Notes: generated by a model not told the origin, from the letters alone. Positions 42,568-52,130 are shown, counted from the first letter of the stretch. The stretch: DNA of 64,000 bases from an uncultured Litoreibacter sp. (GCF_947501785.1 NZ_CANMXB010000001.1:1178001-1242000); one strand, 5' to 3'. Translations and numbers: made by a program.

Positions 42568-43019
42568 GGTGCGTCCCCACCCCGCATCGCGTCCAGCTTC
42601 TCTTGCTCAGCCTTGGTCAAGGATGCCGGTTGCGCGGTTCTACGGCGGGTCAACGCGATCACGACGGCGACGAACCCAACAAACAAAATGACAAAGGGCC
42701 CCAGCCACAGCGCATAGGTGGAGGGCTTCCACGGCGGGTTGAACAACACGTAATCGCCGTAGCGCAGCACCAGAAAATCGAAGACCTCCTGATCAGTATC
42801 CCCGACCAACAGCCGTTCGCGGATGATCATCCGCAGGTCACGCGCCACGCCCGCGTTTGAGCTGTCAATCGGCTCGTTCTGGCAGACCACGCAGCGCACA
42901 TCCTCAGAAATTGCGCGCGCGCGGGCCTCGAGCACAGGATCATCCAGCACCTCGTCCGGTTCGACCGCAAAAAGCGGGGTGGCGAACACCATGCATATGG
43001 CAAGCAATAGGTGCCTCAA
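42564..43019 (-). CDS. ccmH: Cytochrome c biogenesis protein CcmH
   Basis: This 151-residue protein has a signal peptide and the redox motif R-C43-V-V-C46 in ISEDVRCVVCQNEPIDSSNA. It also has the conserved RERLLVGDTDQEVFDFLVLRYGDYVLFNPP and one C-terminal membrane helix. CcmH keeps the apocytochrome CxxCH thiols reduced for heme ligation. The start is a TTG that overlaps the ccmG stop (TTGA) and includes the whole signal peptide; the first ATG would cut into it. Confidence 0.93.
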   Translation of the reverse strand: MRHLLLAICMVFATPLFAVEPDEVLDDPVLEARARAISEDVRCVVCQNEPIDSSNAGVARDLRMIIRERLLVGDTDQEVFDFLVLRYGDYVLFNPPWKPSTYALWLGPFVILFVGFVAVVIALTRRRTAQPASLTKAEQEKLDAMRGGDAP

Positions 43020-43561
43020 TGCGCTGCCTTCGCCAAATCCAGCGCCTCCTGGAAGCGTCTCAGCCCGTCGCCCACAACAGGTCCCGGGAAGCGGTGCACA
43101 ACCACGCCGTCATTGTTGACGATGAAGGTTTCCGGAACGCCGGTGACGCCCCATTCAATGCCCGCGCGGCCGGAATAGTCAGAGCCGATCAGCGCATAGG
43201 GATTGCCCAACTCTTCCAGCCAGGCGGCAGCGGCCTCGGGCTTGTCTTTGTAGTTCATCGCGACGATGCGCAGGCCTTGATCCTCGACCATGCGGGTCAG
43301 GACGGGATGTTCCGCGCGGCACGGGCCACACCAGCTGGCGAAGACATTGACGAGTGTCAGGCCCTGTCCTTGCAAATCAGCGGTTTTCAATCCGGGCGTG
43401 TCGACGCCATCGATTGGCCCAAGGTCGAATTCCGGCACAGATTTGGAGATCAGCGCGGAAGGTATCTCGGACGGGTCACGGTCCCCCGACAGGCCCCAAA
43501 GCGCGAAAGCGCCGATGACGACTGCCAGCAAAAGCGGCGCTGCAAAAAGAAGGCGTTTCAT
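43016..43561 (-). CDS. ccmG: Periplasmic thioredoxin CcmG/DsbE
   Basis: This 181-residue protein is membrane-anchored by an N-terminal helix. A thioredoxin fold with W77-C78-G-P-C81 in NVFASWCGPCRAEHP follows, then the CcmG-type GVTGVPETFIVNNDG near residue 135. It delivers electrons to apocytochrome c and CcmH, and is itself reduced by the DsbD/ScsB type of protein encoded nearby. Confidence 0.94.
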   Translation of the reverse strand: MKRLLFAAPLLLAVVIGAFALWGLSGDRDPSEIPSALISKSVPEFDLGPIDGVDTPGLKTADLQGQGLTLVNVFASWCGPCRAEHPVLTRMVEDQGLRIVAMNYKDKPEAAAAWLEELGNPYALIGSDYSGRAGIEWGVTGVPETFIVNNDGVVVHRFPGPVVGDGLRRFQEALDLAKAAH

Positions 43562-43567
43562 ATCAGA

Positions 43568-45550
43568 TCACTCGGCTGGGGTGGCGTTTGCGGGGGCAGC
43601 TTTGCGACGCGGCGCGCCGACGCGCAGCCTGCGGTCCGACAGGGACAAGCCGCCGCCCAGAACCAGCATGACCGAGCCAAGCCAGAGGAAATTCACCAGC
43701 GGCTCATAGATCAGGCGCAGGGTCCACAGCCCTTCGCTATTCTCCGCCGCCGGCTCTGCGATCGAGACATAAAGGTCGCCGGCCAGAGTTTGGCGTATGT
43801 CGCTTTCGGTGGTGGTCGTCTGCGCCACCGGGTAGACGCGACGTTCTGGGAACAGCTGCGTTACGAACTCCCCGTCCTTGGTGACGTTGAGCGTGGCGAC
43901 CTGGGCGATGTAGTTCGGTCCCTGCACTTGATTGATACCCTCAAAGGTGACCTCGAACCCCGCGATTGGCACCTGCGTGCCGGGTTCGGCAAAGCTGACC
44001 GTGTCCGTTTTCCATGCGCTTGCGCCGATGGCGCCCATCATCAGCACGCCGACACCCAGATGCGCCAGCGACATGCCGTGGCTGGCGCGGGGTTGGCGTT
44101 TGATGCGCGCCCATGCACCAGGTTGCAATAGCTTGGCGCGCCGTGCCCAATCCTGAATGGTTGCCCCGATCAGCCACACTGCGATGCCCATGGAGATGAC
44201 TGCCAGAAGCGGCCCGCCATTGGCGATCCACCAGACCACCAACATGAACAGCAGCACGAAAACCCCCAGCCATTTCAGCCGCGCCAGCACCCCCGGCAGG
44301 TCAGCGCGTTTCCAACTGAGATGCGGCCCTATGCCCATGACGATGATAAGCGGCAGGGTGATCGGGATGAAGGAGGCGTTGAAGAATGGCGGCCCAACGG
44401 AGATTTTCTCATCCGTGATCGCCTCCAGAAATAGCGGGTAGAGCGTGCCGAACAGCACGGTTGCGCAGGCCGTGGCAATCAGCAGGTTGTTGATCAGCAG
44501 CCCCGCCTCGCGTGAAATGGGCGCGAAGAGCCCCCCGCCTTCCATCGACGGCGCGCGCCAAGCGAATAGCGCAAGTGAGCCGAGGATAGAAACCCCAAGC
44601 AAGCCCAGGATATAGAGCCCGCGTTCAGGGTCCACCGCGAAGGCATGGACAGAGGTCAGCAGCCCCGAGCGGACGATGAATGTGCCCAGCAGCGACAGCG
44701 AAAAGGTGAGGATTGCCAGCAGGATGGTCCACGCTTTGAATGTATCGCGTTTCTCGGTCACGATGGCCGAATGCAACAGCGCGGTCCCCGCCAGCCACGG
44801 CATGAACGAGACGTTCTCCACCGGATCCCAGAACCACCATCCGCCCCAGCCAAGCTCGTAATAGGCCCACCACGACCCCAATGCGATACCCCCGGTCAGC
44901 GCCATCCAGGCGGCCAGCGTCCACGGGCGCACCCAACGCGCCCACGCGGGGTCGACCCGCCCTTCGATCAGCGCGGCCACAGCGAAGGAAAACACAATCG
45001 AGAACCCGACATAGCCAATGTACAAAAGCGGTGGGTGAATCGCCAAACCGAAGTCCTGCAGCAACGGGTTCAGGTCGTTGCCATCCAACGGCGGAGGGAA
45101 AACCCGGTCAAACGGGTTGGAGGTCAGGATCATAAAGCTCAGGAAGCCCACCGAAATCCACGCCTGCACAGACAGCGTACGCGCCTTCAGCGCCAGCGGG
45201 ATGTTGTTGCCCAGCACCGCAACCGCCGCCCCGAAGACCGCGAGGATCAGCACCCAAAGCAGCAGCGACCCCTCATGGCTGCCCCAAGTGCCCGCCACTT
45301 TGTAGAGCATCGGTTTCAGCGAATTGGAGTTCTCCACGACATTGCGGACTGTGAAATCGCTGACAATGAAGCTGTGCATCAAGGCCCCGAAAGCAAACGC
45401 CACCAGCAGCGCCTGGGTCAAAGCAGTGGTCTGCGCGCTGCTCATCCATGTGGCATTGCCGCGCGACGCGCCCCAGATCGGAAGCACCGACTGTACCAGC
45501 GCCGCCATCAAGGCGAGCGCGAGCGCGAATTGGCCAAGTTCGGGTATCAT
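43568..45550 (-). CDS. ccmF: Heme lyase component CcmF
   Basis: This 660-residue polytopic protein has the tryptophan-rich heme-handling motif WGGWWFWDPVENVSFMPWL near residue 230 and the conserved AGTWGSHEGSLLLWV near 80. IHPPLLYIGYVG is near 165. With CcmH and CcmI it attaches heme to apocytochrome c. The start MIPELGQFALALAL is chosen over a longer frame. It leads a tight ccmF-ccmG-ccmH-ccmI run. No ccmE or ccmABC is in the window. Confidence 0.95.
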   Translation of the reverse strand: MIPELGQFALALALMAALVQSVLPIWGASRGNATWMSSAQTTALTQALLVAFAFGALMHSFIVSDFTVRNVVENSNSLKPMLYKVAGTWGSHEGSLLLWVLILAVFGAAVAVLGNNIPLALKARTLSVQAWISVGFLSFMILTSNPFDRVFPPPLDGNDLNPLLQDFGLAIHPPLLYIGYVGFSIVFSFAVAALIEGRVDPAWARWVRPWTLAAWMALTGGIALGSWWAYYELGWGGWWFWDPVENVSFMPWLAGTALLHSAIVTEKRDTFKAWTILLAILTFSLSLLGTFIVRSGLLTSVHAFAVDPERGLYILGLLGVSILGSLALFAWRAPSMEGGGLFAPISREAGLLINNLLIATACATVLFGTLYPLFLEAITDEKISVGPPFFNASFIPITLPLIIVMGIGPHLSWKRADLPGVLARLKWLGVFVLLFMLVVWWIANGGPLLAVISMGIAVWLIGATIQDWARRAKLLQPGAWARIKRQPRASHGMSLAHLGVGVLMMGAIGASAWKTDTVSFAEPGTQVPIAGFEVTFEGINQVQGPNYIAQVATLNVTKDGEFVTQLFPERRVYPVAQTTTTESDIRQTLAGDLYVSIAEPAAENSEGLWTLRLIYEPLVNFLWLGSVMLVLGGGLSLSDRRLRVGAPRRKAAPANATPAE

Positions 45551-45678
45551 TGAGCAGGTTCCAAATTCATGTCTCTGTAATGGGCGGTTCACCCCCAATA
45601 GGTCAAGCGACAGAGCCGCGACGTGTTGCCCTGCCTTGTAACTTCCTCGTTATACGGCGCACCTTTGTGAATAAACTT

Positions 45679-45690
45679 GAATACGTATTC
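45679..45690. promoter_or_regulatory. CpG-centred palindrome upstream of the HpsN-like gene
   Basis: GAATACGTATTC is a perfect 12-base palindrome with a central CG, 48 bases before the start of the dehydrogenase gene. LacI-family operators commonly have this form, and a LacI regulator is encoded one gene downstream. Confidence 0.5.
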
Positions 45691-45737
45691 TTGGGTGATA
45701 AGACTCAGGCAACACTGCTGCCAGCGGAGGATCATAC

Positions 45738-47066
45738 ATGGCCATCGAATATCTGAAACGCGGAAAACCCGAAGCGGATCGTAAAGACGACGATGCCCAG
45801 GTCCGCCAGGTTGTAGAAACGACGCTGAAGGATATCGAAACCCGTGGCGACGTCGCTGTGCGCGAGCTGTCCGAGAAATTCGACGGCTACACCCCCGAAA
45901 GCTTCAAGCTGTCGGAGGCCGATATTGAAGCGTTGATGGAAAAAGTGTCTGACCGCGACATGGCCGACATCAAGTTTGCGCAAGAACAGGTCCGCAATTT
46001 CGCGCAGGCCCAGCGGGATTCGATGCTGGATATCGAGGTTGAACCCATGCCGGGTGTGATCCTCGGCCATAAAAACATTCCGGTGCAGTCCGTTGGCTGT
46101 TACGTGCCGGGCGGTAAGTTCCCGATGGTGGCAAGTGCGCATATGTCGGTGGCCACGGCCTCGGTCGCGGGGGTTCCGCGCATCATCGCCTGCACCCCGC
46201 CCTTCAAGGGGGAGCCGAACCCAGCCGTGATCGCCGCCATGCACCTTGGCGGCGCGCATGAGATTTATGTGCTGGGAGGCATTCAGGGCATCGGCGCCAT
46301 GGCCATCGGCACCGAGACGATTGATCCGGTACATATGCTGGTGGGCCCCGGCAATGCCTTTGTGGCCGAAGCCAAACGGCAGCTCTTTGGTCGTGTGGGC
46401 ATTGACTTGTTTGCTGGTCCGACCGAGACGATGGTGATTGCTGATGAAACAGTGGATGGCGAGATGTGTGCAACTGACCTGCTTGGTCAGGCGGAGCACG
46501 GGTACAACTCGCCCGCCGTGCTGCTGACCAACTCGCGCAAGCTGGCCGATGACACGTTAAGCGAAATCGACAGAATCCTTGAGATTATCCCGACCGCGGA
46601 CACGGCCACGAAATCATGGGAAGACTACGGCGAGGTCATCTTGTGCGACACATATGACGAGATGCTGGAAGTTGCCGACGACATCGCCTCCGAGCATGTT
46701 CAGGTGATGACAGATCGCGACGATTGGTTCCTGGACAATATGACCTGTTACGGCGCGCTGTTCCTTGGGCCGCGCACCAATGTGGCCAATGGCGACAAGG
46801 TGATCGGCACCAACCATACGCTGCCTACCAAGAAGGCCGGGCGTTACACCGGCGGCCTTTGGGTCGGCAAGTATCTGAAAACGCACAGCTATCAGAAAAT
46901 AACCACCGATGAGGCGGCGGCGGATGTTGGGGCTTACGGGTCCCGCCTTTGCCTGCTGGAAGGATTTGTGGGCCATGCGGAGCAATGCAATCTGCGGGTG
47001 CGGCGATATGGCGGCGTGAACATCCCCTACGGCGGGCCCGCGCCCTACAAAGACGCGGCTGAATAG
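45738..47066 (+). CDS. hpsN: HisD-family dehydrogenase, likely sulfopropanediol 3-dehydrogenase (HpsN)
   Basis: This 442-residue enzyme is related to histidinol dehydrogenase. It has the zinc-site pattern Q251-A-E-H254 in [14 protein letters not shown], the catalytic pair E319-H320 in [10 protein letters not shown] and NHTLPT near residue 350. It lies outside any histidine operon and reads like the catabolic HpsN branch, which oxidises 2,3-dihydroxypropane-1-sulfonate to sulfolactate in roseobacters. The hpsK-M transport and other hps genes are not in the window. A related C3 substrate is therefore possible. It is followed by a LacI regulator and an NTF2-like protein. Confidence 0.75.
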   Translation: MAIEYLKRGKPEADRKDDDAQVRQVVETTLKDIETRGDVAVRELSEKFDGYTPESFKLSEADIEALMEKVSDRDMADIKFAQEQVRNFAQAQRDSMLDIEVEPMPGVILGHKNIPVQSVGCYVPGGKFPMVASAHMSVATASVAGVPRIIACTPPFKGEPNPAVIAAMHLGGAHEIYVLGGIQGIGAMAIGTETIDPVHMLVGPGNAFVAEAKRQLFGRVGIDLFAGPTETMVIADETVDGEMCATDLLGQAEHGYNSPAVLLTNSRKLADDTLSEIDRILEIIPTADTATKSWEDYGEVILCDTYDEMLEVADDIASEHVQVMTDRDDWFLDNMTCYGALFLGPRTNVANGDKVIGTNHTLPTKKAGRYTGGLWVGKYLKTHSYQKITTDEAAADVGAYGSRLCLLEGFVGHAEQCNLRVRRYGGVNIPYGGPAPYKDAAE

Positions 47067-47068
47067 AC

Positions 47069-48091
47069 ATGGCAACGCTCAAGGTCACCTCCCAAGACGT
47101 CGCGCGCGCGGCCGGGGTCTCCCAGCCTACGGTCAGCCGCGTGTTTACCCCCGGCGTGAAAGTGTCCGAGGCATTGGAAGAAAAGGTTCGCACCGCCGCG
47201 CGGGAATTGGGGTACCGCCCCAACACGCTGGCCCGCTCGCTGATCACGGGTCAATCCATGACCATCGGGCTGATCGTGGCCTACCTGGACAACCCGTTCT
47301 ACACAGAAGCCCTTGAAAAGCTTAGCAAAACGCTGAAGGAACGCGGCTACAACATCATGATTTTCATGGCCGCGAACCATGCCAGCGATGTGGACGGGGT
47401 TGTGCATGATTTGTTGGATCATCAGGTGGACGGGATCATTCTGGCGTCGGTCTCTGCCTCTTCAGCATTAACTGAAAGACTGGTGGATGAAGGCGTTCCG
47501 CTGATCCTCTTCAACCGTGGGCATAGCGACAAATCGTTGAGCTCTGTGACATCCGCCAACCACGCAGGCGGCTTGAAAGTGGCAGAATTTTTGGTTGCCG
47601 GCGGACATGAACGGATTGCCCACATTTCGGGGTGGCAAGGGGCCTCAACCGGTTTCGAGCGTTCCGAAGGCTTCAAGGAAGGTCTTGCAAATCATGGGCT
47701 TACGCCACATGCGATCGTAGATGGGTTGTTTTCGCGCGAAGCGGCGGCCGCGGCCACACGAGGTTTGTTTGCGGGCGGCCCTCCGCCGGATGCGATCTTT
47801 GTCGGCAACGATCACATGGCCTTCGCTGTGATCGAGGTCCTGCGAACCGAGCTGGGCATAGCGCCCGCGAAAGACGTCTCAGTTGTGGGCTATGACGATG
47901 TGGCTTTGGCCGCTTGGCCTACTTTCGAGTTAACCACAGTGCGACAACCTGCGAACCGCATGGTGGATGCCGTGGTGGAGCAGTTGATCGCGCAGATCGA
48001 GGGCAAGTCGCGCGAGGCGCAGCATATTGAAATAGACGGGCCGCTGATCGTCAGAGGGTCATCACGCATACCAAAGGGATGGGGCGAATGA
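47069..48091 (+). CDS. LacI-family transcriptional regulator
   Basis: This 340-residue repressor has an N-terminal helix-turn-helix (TSQDVARAAGVSQPTVSRVF) and hinge helix (NTLARSLITGQSMTIG). The periplasmic-binding-protein-like effector domain includes PDAIFVGNDHMAFAVIEVL and VSVVGYDDVALAAWP. It starts two bases after the HpsN-like stop and overlaps the next gene as ATGA. The likely target is its own operon, perhaps through the palindrome at 45679, with the dehydrogenase substrate as inducer. Confidence 0.9.
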   Translation: MATLKVTSQDVARAAGVSQPTVSRVFTPGVKVSEALEEKVRTAARELGYRPNTLARSLITGQSMTIGLIVAYLDNPFYTEALEKLSKTLKERGYNIMIFMAANHASDVDGVVHDLLDHQVDGIILASVSASSALTERLVDEGVPLILFNRGHSDKSLSSVTSANHAGGLKVAEFLVAGGHERIAHISGWQGASTGFERSEGFKEGLANHGLTPHAIVDGLFSREAAAAATRGLFAGGPPPDAIFVGNDHMAFAVIEVLRTELGIAPAKDVSVVGYDDVALAAWPTFELTTVRQPANRMVDAVVEQLIAQIEGKSREAQHIEIDGPLIVRGSSRIPKGWGE

Positions 48092-49056
48092 GAGGTTTCT
48101 CGAACGAATTCAAAGACCTGCCGGACTACATAATCAAGATCACGCGGGAGATTTGGGAAGATCGCGGATTGGCCACCCTGCACCACTACTATGCCAAAGA
48201 CCTGCCGATGCGGTTTCCGTCAGGGTTGGTGACCGGCAATCAGAACGTGATCAACGGCACGATGGCCACGATTGCCGAATTTCCCGACCGCGAATTGCTG
48301 GGCGAGGATGTGATCTGGTCCGGCGACGAGGACGCCGGTTTTCTGTCGTCGCACCGTATCCTGACCACCGGCACGCATCTGGGTCACGGCGCGTTCGGCA
48401 AACCCACGGGGAAGCGCTTCACCATCCGCGCGATTGCCGACTGCGCCGCCAGGAACAACGCCATTTACGACGAATGGCTGATCCGCGACGTGTCCGGCAT
48501 CGTCAAACAACTGGGCAAGGACGTGCGCAAATTCACCCGCAAGATGATCGCGCGCGAGGGCGGTGTGGAGCATTGCGTGAGGCCCTTCACCCCCGATCAG
48601 GATATTGACGGCGGCTACAACGCCAAGGGCAATGATAATGAATGGGGTCAACGACTTAACGACATCCTTTCACGCATCATGGACAAGGACTTTGCGGTCA
48701 TTCCAGCGGAATATGACCGCGCCTGCCATATCTATCATCCCGGCGCGCGGGACAGCATTTCGCATCAGGGCGCGGACCGCGCCTGGCTGCCTTTGCGGTC
48801 GTCTTTTCCGTCTGCCAAGTTTGAGGTGCATCACGTCATAGGCCGCGAAGACCCAATGATGCCCCCGCGCGCTGCGGTGCGTTGGTCCTTAACAGGCAAA
48901 CATGAAGGATACGGGCTGTTTGGCGCCCCTACCGGCGCCGAGGTGCATGTGATGGGCATGACCCATGCGGAGTTCGGACCTAACGGGTTGCGGCATGAAT
49001 TTACCCTGTTCGACGAGGTCGCGATCTGGAAACAGATCATGATGCATCAGGGCTAA
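48088..49056 (+). CDS. Duplicated NTF2/SnoaL-like domain protein
   Basis: The 322-residue protein appears to contain two copies of a cone-shaped NTF2/SnoaL-type domain. The first spans about residues 10-125 (IWEDRGLATLHHYYAKDLPMR through RAIADCAARNNAIYDEWLIRD). The second spans about 190-320 (PAEYDRACHIYHPGARD through HEFTLFDEVAIWKQI). Both halves end with a similar strand and a DE-W/IW pair. Family members include polyketide cyclases and isomerases. It is translationally coupled to the LacI gene, so it probably acts on the same substrate as the dehydrogenase. No reaction can be named. Confidence 0.7.
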   Translation: MRGFSNEFKDLPDYIIKITREIWEDRGLATLHHYYAKDLPMRFPSGLVTGNQNVINGTMATIAEFPDRELLGEDVIWSGDEDAGFLSSHRILTTGTHLGHGAFGKPTGKRFTIRAIADCAARNNAIYDEWLIRDVSGIVKQLGKDVRKFTRKMIAREGGVEHCVRPFTPDQDIDGGYNAKGNDNEWGQRLNDILSRIMDKDFAVIPAEYDRACHIYHPGARDSISHQGADRAWLPLRSSFPSAKFEVHHVIGREDPMMPPRAAVRWSLTGKHEGYGLFGAPTGAEVHVMGMTHAEFGPNGLRHEFTLFDEVAIWKQIMMHQG

Positions 49057-49160
49057 CGACAAACGCGAGACGGCGTCAGGTCGATTGATTTTGATGTGCG
49101 CTGCCGTACTTGCTGCGAAGCGACGACGGCCCGTTTCCGCTAGACAGCAAGATCAGATTG

Positions 49161-49175
49161 GTTGTATCATACAAC
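49161..49175. promoter_or_regulatory. MarR-type operator palindrome at the start of the MarR-GNAT gene
   Basis: GTTGTATCATACAAC is a perfect 7-1-7 palindrome that ends one base before the ATG at 49177. MarR proteins bind such 15- to 20-base palindromes, and the position suggests autoregulation. Confidence 0.65.
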
Positions 49176-49176
49176 T

Positions 49177-50142
49177 ATGTCTGAAGACCTCTCAATCGAC
49201 CGCATCGACAAGATACGCTCATCAGCGCGGCATATAGTCCGTGAGCTTGGCTTTATGCAGAAGGGCCTTGCAGGCACGGACCTTTCACCGTCAGCGGTAC
49301 ATACGATCATTGAACTGGGTTATGGCACTGTGAAGACGGCAAGTGATCTTGCAGCACTTCTCCATTTGGAAAAATCCAGCGTCAGTCGCCTTGTTCAAAA
49401 GCTCGAGAAGCACGATCTGATCTTAGCCAAACCTGACCCAGATGACATGCGTTCCCGTGTGTTCTCATTAACTGCCAAGGGGCAAGCCCTGCTCCGTGAT
49501 GTCGAAGACTTCGGACGGACGCAGCTGCGGTCTGCTTTGAATGTGCTGTCGCAAAACGACGTGGCGCAGATTGAAACCGGGCTGACCTTGTTTGCCAGAG
49601 CAATGAAAGCGCCGCCCCCGCAAGCTGCCGCAGCGACACCTCAGATCGACGTGCGGGTAGGCTACTGCGCCGGTGTCATCGCCTCTGTGACGCATCTTCA
49701 TGCCACCTTCTACGCCCAGCATTACAACTTCGGCGCCGTGTTCGAGCGTAAGGTGGCGATGGAAATGTCAGAATTCATGGGGCGGGTGGACAACCCAGTG
49801 AACACGACTTTTTCTGCCTTTGTCGGGGACGAACTGCTCGGGTCGGTGTCCATCGATGGAGAAGACTTGGGGGACGGCGCAGCCCATCTGCGCTGGTTTG
49901 TCGTCAGCCCTAACTCGCAGGGTTTGGGCATAGGAAAACTGTTGCTCGGCAAAGCCACGGCTTTCGTTGACGACACAGGCTTTGATCGGACGCGTCTTTG
50001 GACCTTTCGGGGGCTCGATGCAGCGCGTCACCTCTATGAAAAGCATGGCTTCCTATTGGCACATGAAACCCCTGGCACACAGTGGGGCACTGAGGTTTTT
50101 GAACAGGAGTTTGTGCGACAGCATCCCGCCCGAGGCACCTAA
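49177..50142 (+). CDS. MarR-GNAT fusion regulator/acetyltransferase
   Basis: This 321-residue protein has two domains. Residues 1 to about 140 are a MarR-type winged helix (TASDLAALLHLEKSSVSRLVQKLEKHDLI, then DPDDMRSRVFSLTAKG). From about 150 to 321 runs a GNAT acetyltransferase with acetyl-CoA loop SPNSQGLGIGKLLLGKA and LYEKHGFLLAHE. Such fusions occur in many alphaproteobacteria with unknown ligands. ATG 49177 is preferred over a TTG at 49162, which would place the palindrome inside the coding region. Confidence 0.85.
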   Translation: MSEDLSIDRIDKIRSSARHIVRELGFMQKGLAGTDLSPSAVHTIIELGYGTVKTASDLAALLHLEKSSVSRLVQKLEKHDLILAKPDPDDMRSRVFSLTAKGQALLRDVEDFGRTQLRSALNVLSQNDVAQIETGLTLFARAMKAPPPQAAAATPQIDVRVGYCAGVIASVTHLHATFYAQHYNFGAVFERKVAMEMSEFMGRVDNPVNTTFSAFVGDELLGSVSIDGEDLGDGAAHLRWFVVSPNSQGLGIGKLLLGKATAFVDDTGFDRTRLWTFRGLDAARHLYEKHGFLLAHETPGTQWGTEVFEQEFVRQHPARGT

Positions 50143-50201
50143 GACTGGTCGTTAGGATGCAAAGTCGGCCGATACCGCAGCCCGGCAATTCGGACACCCA
50201 A

Positions 50202-50240
50202 AATCAAAAACGCGCGCCCGTTTGGGCGCGCGTTCTTTTT
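50202..50240. terminator. Bidirectional terminator
   Basis: ACGCGCGCCC pairs with GGGCGCGCGT around GTTT, with A-rich sequence on the left and TCTTTTT on the right. It lies between the convergent MarR-GNAT and substrate-binding protein genes and can serve both. Confidence 0.88.
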
Positions 50241-50269
50241 GCGACGGCGGGGAACTCCCGCCCTTGCGC

Positions 50270-51262
50270 TTAGTTCAGCGCGGCGTCCGTGATTTCGGAG
50301 GTCCAAGCGCCTTCTGGCTGTTTGGAAATCACGGGGTCGGAACCGCCAGCCAGCAACGTGTCAACGGTGCGCTGGAAATCAGCCTCGTCCAGCGACCCGT
50401 CAGAGCCTGCGGTCAGTTTGGCGATCTCGCCCATCATGCGGACCTGATGTGCCTCGGTTTGCGCGCCGGTCTCGTCATTGTCGAGGACAATGCCTGCGGC
50501 CTCATCCGGGTTGGCCTCGGCATATTTCCAGCCCTTCATGGAGGCGCGCACAAAGCGGACCATTTTGTCCTTGAAGACCGGGTCAGCGAGGTTTTCTTCC
50601 AGTGCATAGATGCCGTCTTCCAACGTTGCCACGCCCTGCTCTTCATATTTGAAGGTGACAAGCTCGTCCTCGGAGACGCCCGCATCCAGCACCTGACCGT
50701 ATTCATTGTAGGTCATCGTCGAGATACAGTCGGCCTGGCGCTGCAACAGCGGGTCAACGTTGAAACCCTGTTTCAGCACTGTGACGCCATCCTCACCGCC
50801 ATCGGTAGAGATGCCTTCCTGGCTCATCCAGCTGAGGAACGGGTATTCGTTGCCGAAGAACCAGACGCCGATGGTCTTGCCCTTGAAGTCCTGCGGGCCA
50901 GTGATGCCAGTGTCTTTCCAGCAGGTCAGCATCAGGCCGGAGGTTTTGAACGGCTGCGCGATGTTGACCACGGGCAGCCCCTTTTCGCGCGCGGCCAAGG
51001 CCGACGGCATCCAGTTCAGCATGACGTCAGCGCCGCCACCTGCGAGGACCTGCGGGGGCGCAATATCGGGGCCGCCTGCGAGGATTTCGACCTCTAGGTT
51101 TTCTTCCTCGTAGAACCCCTTGTCGAGCGCCACGTAGTAGCCCGCGAATTGCGCTTGCGTGACCCATTGCAGCTGCAGCTTGACGCTGTTTGCGTGGCCG
51201 TCGGCCATGGCGGGTGTCGCCATTGCGAGGGCCAAGGCTGCCGTTGTGAGTAGCTTTTTCAT
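50270..51262 (-). CDS. NMT1/THI5-type ABC substrate-binding protein
   Basis: This 330-residue periplasmic receptor has a signal peptide ending PAMADGH. The NMT1 core is KLQLQWVTQAQFAGYYVALDKG, with GFYEEENLEVEILAGGPDIAPPQVLAGG near residue 50 and a CTMTYNEY-like region later. The family binds pyrimidines such as hydroxymethylpyrimidine precursors, and related systems import nitrate or sulfonates. Location with the reductive pyrimidine genes points to uracil, thymine or a hydantoin-like compound. It is the last gene of a long minus-strand run and ends before a bidirectional terminator. Confidence 0.85.
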   Translation of the reverse strand: MKKLLTTAALALAMATPAMADGHANSVKLQLQWVTQAQFAGYYVALDKGFYEEENLEVEILAGGPDIAPPQVLAGGGADVMLNWMPSALAAREKGLPVVNIAQPFKTSGLMLTCWKDTGITGPQDFKGKTIGVWFFGNEYPFLSWMSQEGISTDGGEDGVTVLKQGFNVDPLLQRQADCISTMTYNEYGQVLDAGVSEDELVTFKYEEQGVATLEDGIYALEENLADPVFKDKMVRFVRASMKGWKYAEANPDEAAGIVLDNDETGAQTEAHQVRMMGEIAKLTAGSDGSLDEADFQRTVDTLLAGGSDPVISKQPEGAWTSEITDAALN

Positions 51263-51284
51263 CGTTAGTCTCCCAGGTTGGTTT

Positions 51285-52130
51285 TTACGTGCGTTGCGAG
51301 GGGTGCCAGAACGTGACCCCCTTCTCTATTGCGGCGATGATGCCATAAAACGCGCTGCCCGCCAAAGCAGCGACGACAATTTCGGCCCACACCATGTCGA
51401 GCGCCAATTGGCCCACAGATGTGGAAATGCGGAACCCCATGCCAAGGGTGGGCGAGCCGAAGAATTCGGCCACAATGGCGCCCACCAGCGCGAGGGTGGT
51501 GGAGATTTTGAGCCCATTGAAGATGAAGGGCATGGCGGCGGGGAGCCTAAGCTTGATCAGGCCTTGCATGTAGCTGGCCCCGTAGGTGCGCATCAGGTCG
51601 CGCTGCATTTGTGTGGTTTCGCCCAGACCCGCGACGGTGTTGACGAGGATCGGGAAGAACACCATGACCACGACCACCGCCGATTTGGACTGCCAGTCGA
51701 AGCCGAACCACATCACGAGGATTGGTGCCGTGCCAACGATGGGCAGCGCCGCCATGAAGTTGCCCACAGGCAGGAGGCCCCGTTTGAGGAAGTCGTAACG
51801 GTCCACCAGAATGGCGGTCACAAAGGCCGCAATCGCCCCAATGACATAGCCGCTCAGCGCGCCCTTGATGAAGGTTTGCACAAAATCGGCCCAAAGCGTT
51901 GCTGTCTGGCTGGCCACCGTTTGCGCGATCAGGCTAGGCGGCGGCAGAATGACGAGCGGGACCTGAAGCCCTCGGACGGCCAGTTCCCAGATGATCAGAA
52001 GCGTCGCCCCGAAGATCAGCGGGATGGCAAGGGAAACAGCGCGGGTTTCACTGCTTCTCCCGTTGGCCAACTTGGTGTTGAGCGCCCAGAGCGCCAGCCA
52101 AATGGCGAAAGCTGCTACGAGATAGATCAT
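51285..52130 (-). CDS. ABC transporter permease (pyrimidine-type importer)
   Basis: This 281-residue inner-membrane permease has six or so hydrophobic segments and the binding-protein-dependent transport (EAA) loop YMQGLIKLRLPAAMPFIFNGLKIS near residue 195. It belongs to the SsuC/TauC/ThiX-like branch. Its ATG overlaps the stop of the second permease, so the two are coupled and probably form a heterodimer. Confidence 0.87.
   Translation of the reverse strand: MIYLVAAFAIWLALWALNTKLANGRSSETRAVSLAIPLIFGATLLIIWELAVRGLQVPLVILPPPSLIAQTVASQTATLWADFVQTFIKGALSGYVIGAIAAFVTAILVDRYDFLKRGLLPVGNFMAALPIVGTAPILVMWFGFDWQSKSAVVVVMVFFPILVNTVAGLGETTQMQRDLMRTYGASYMQGLIKLRLPAAMPFIFNGLKISTTLALVGAIVAEFFGSPTLGMGFRISTSVGQLALDMVWAEIVVAALAGSAFYGIIAAIEKGVTFWHPSQRT

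Noticed and set aside
45738-47066. Biosynthetic histidinol dehydrogenase HisD
   Set aside because: Catalytic residues match the family, but the gene is with a LacI regulator and not his genes, and the sequence fits the catabolic HpsN branch better.
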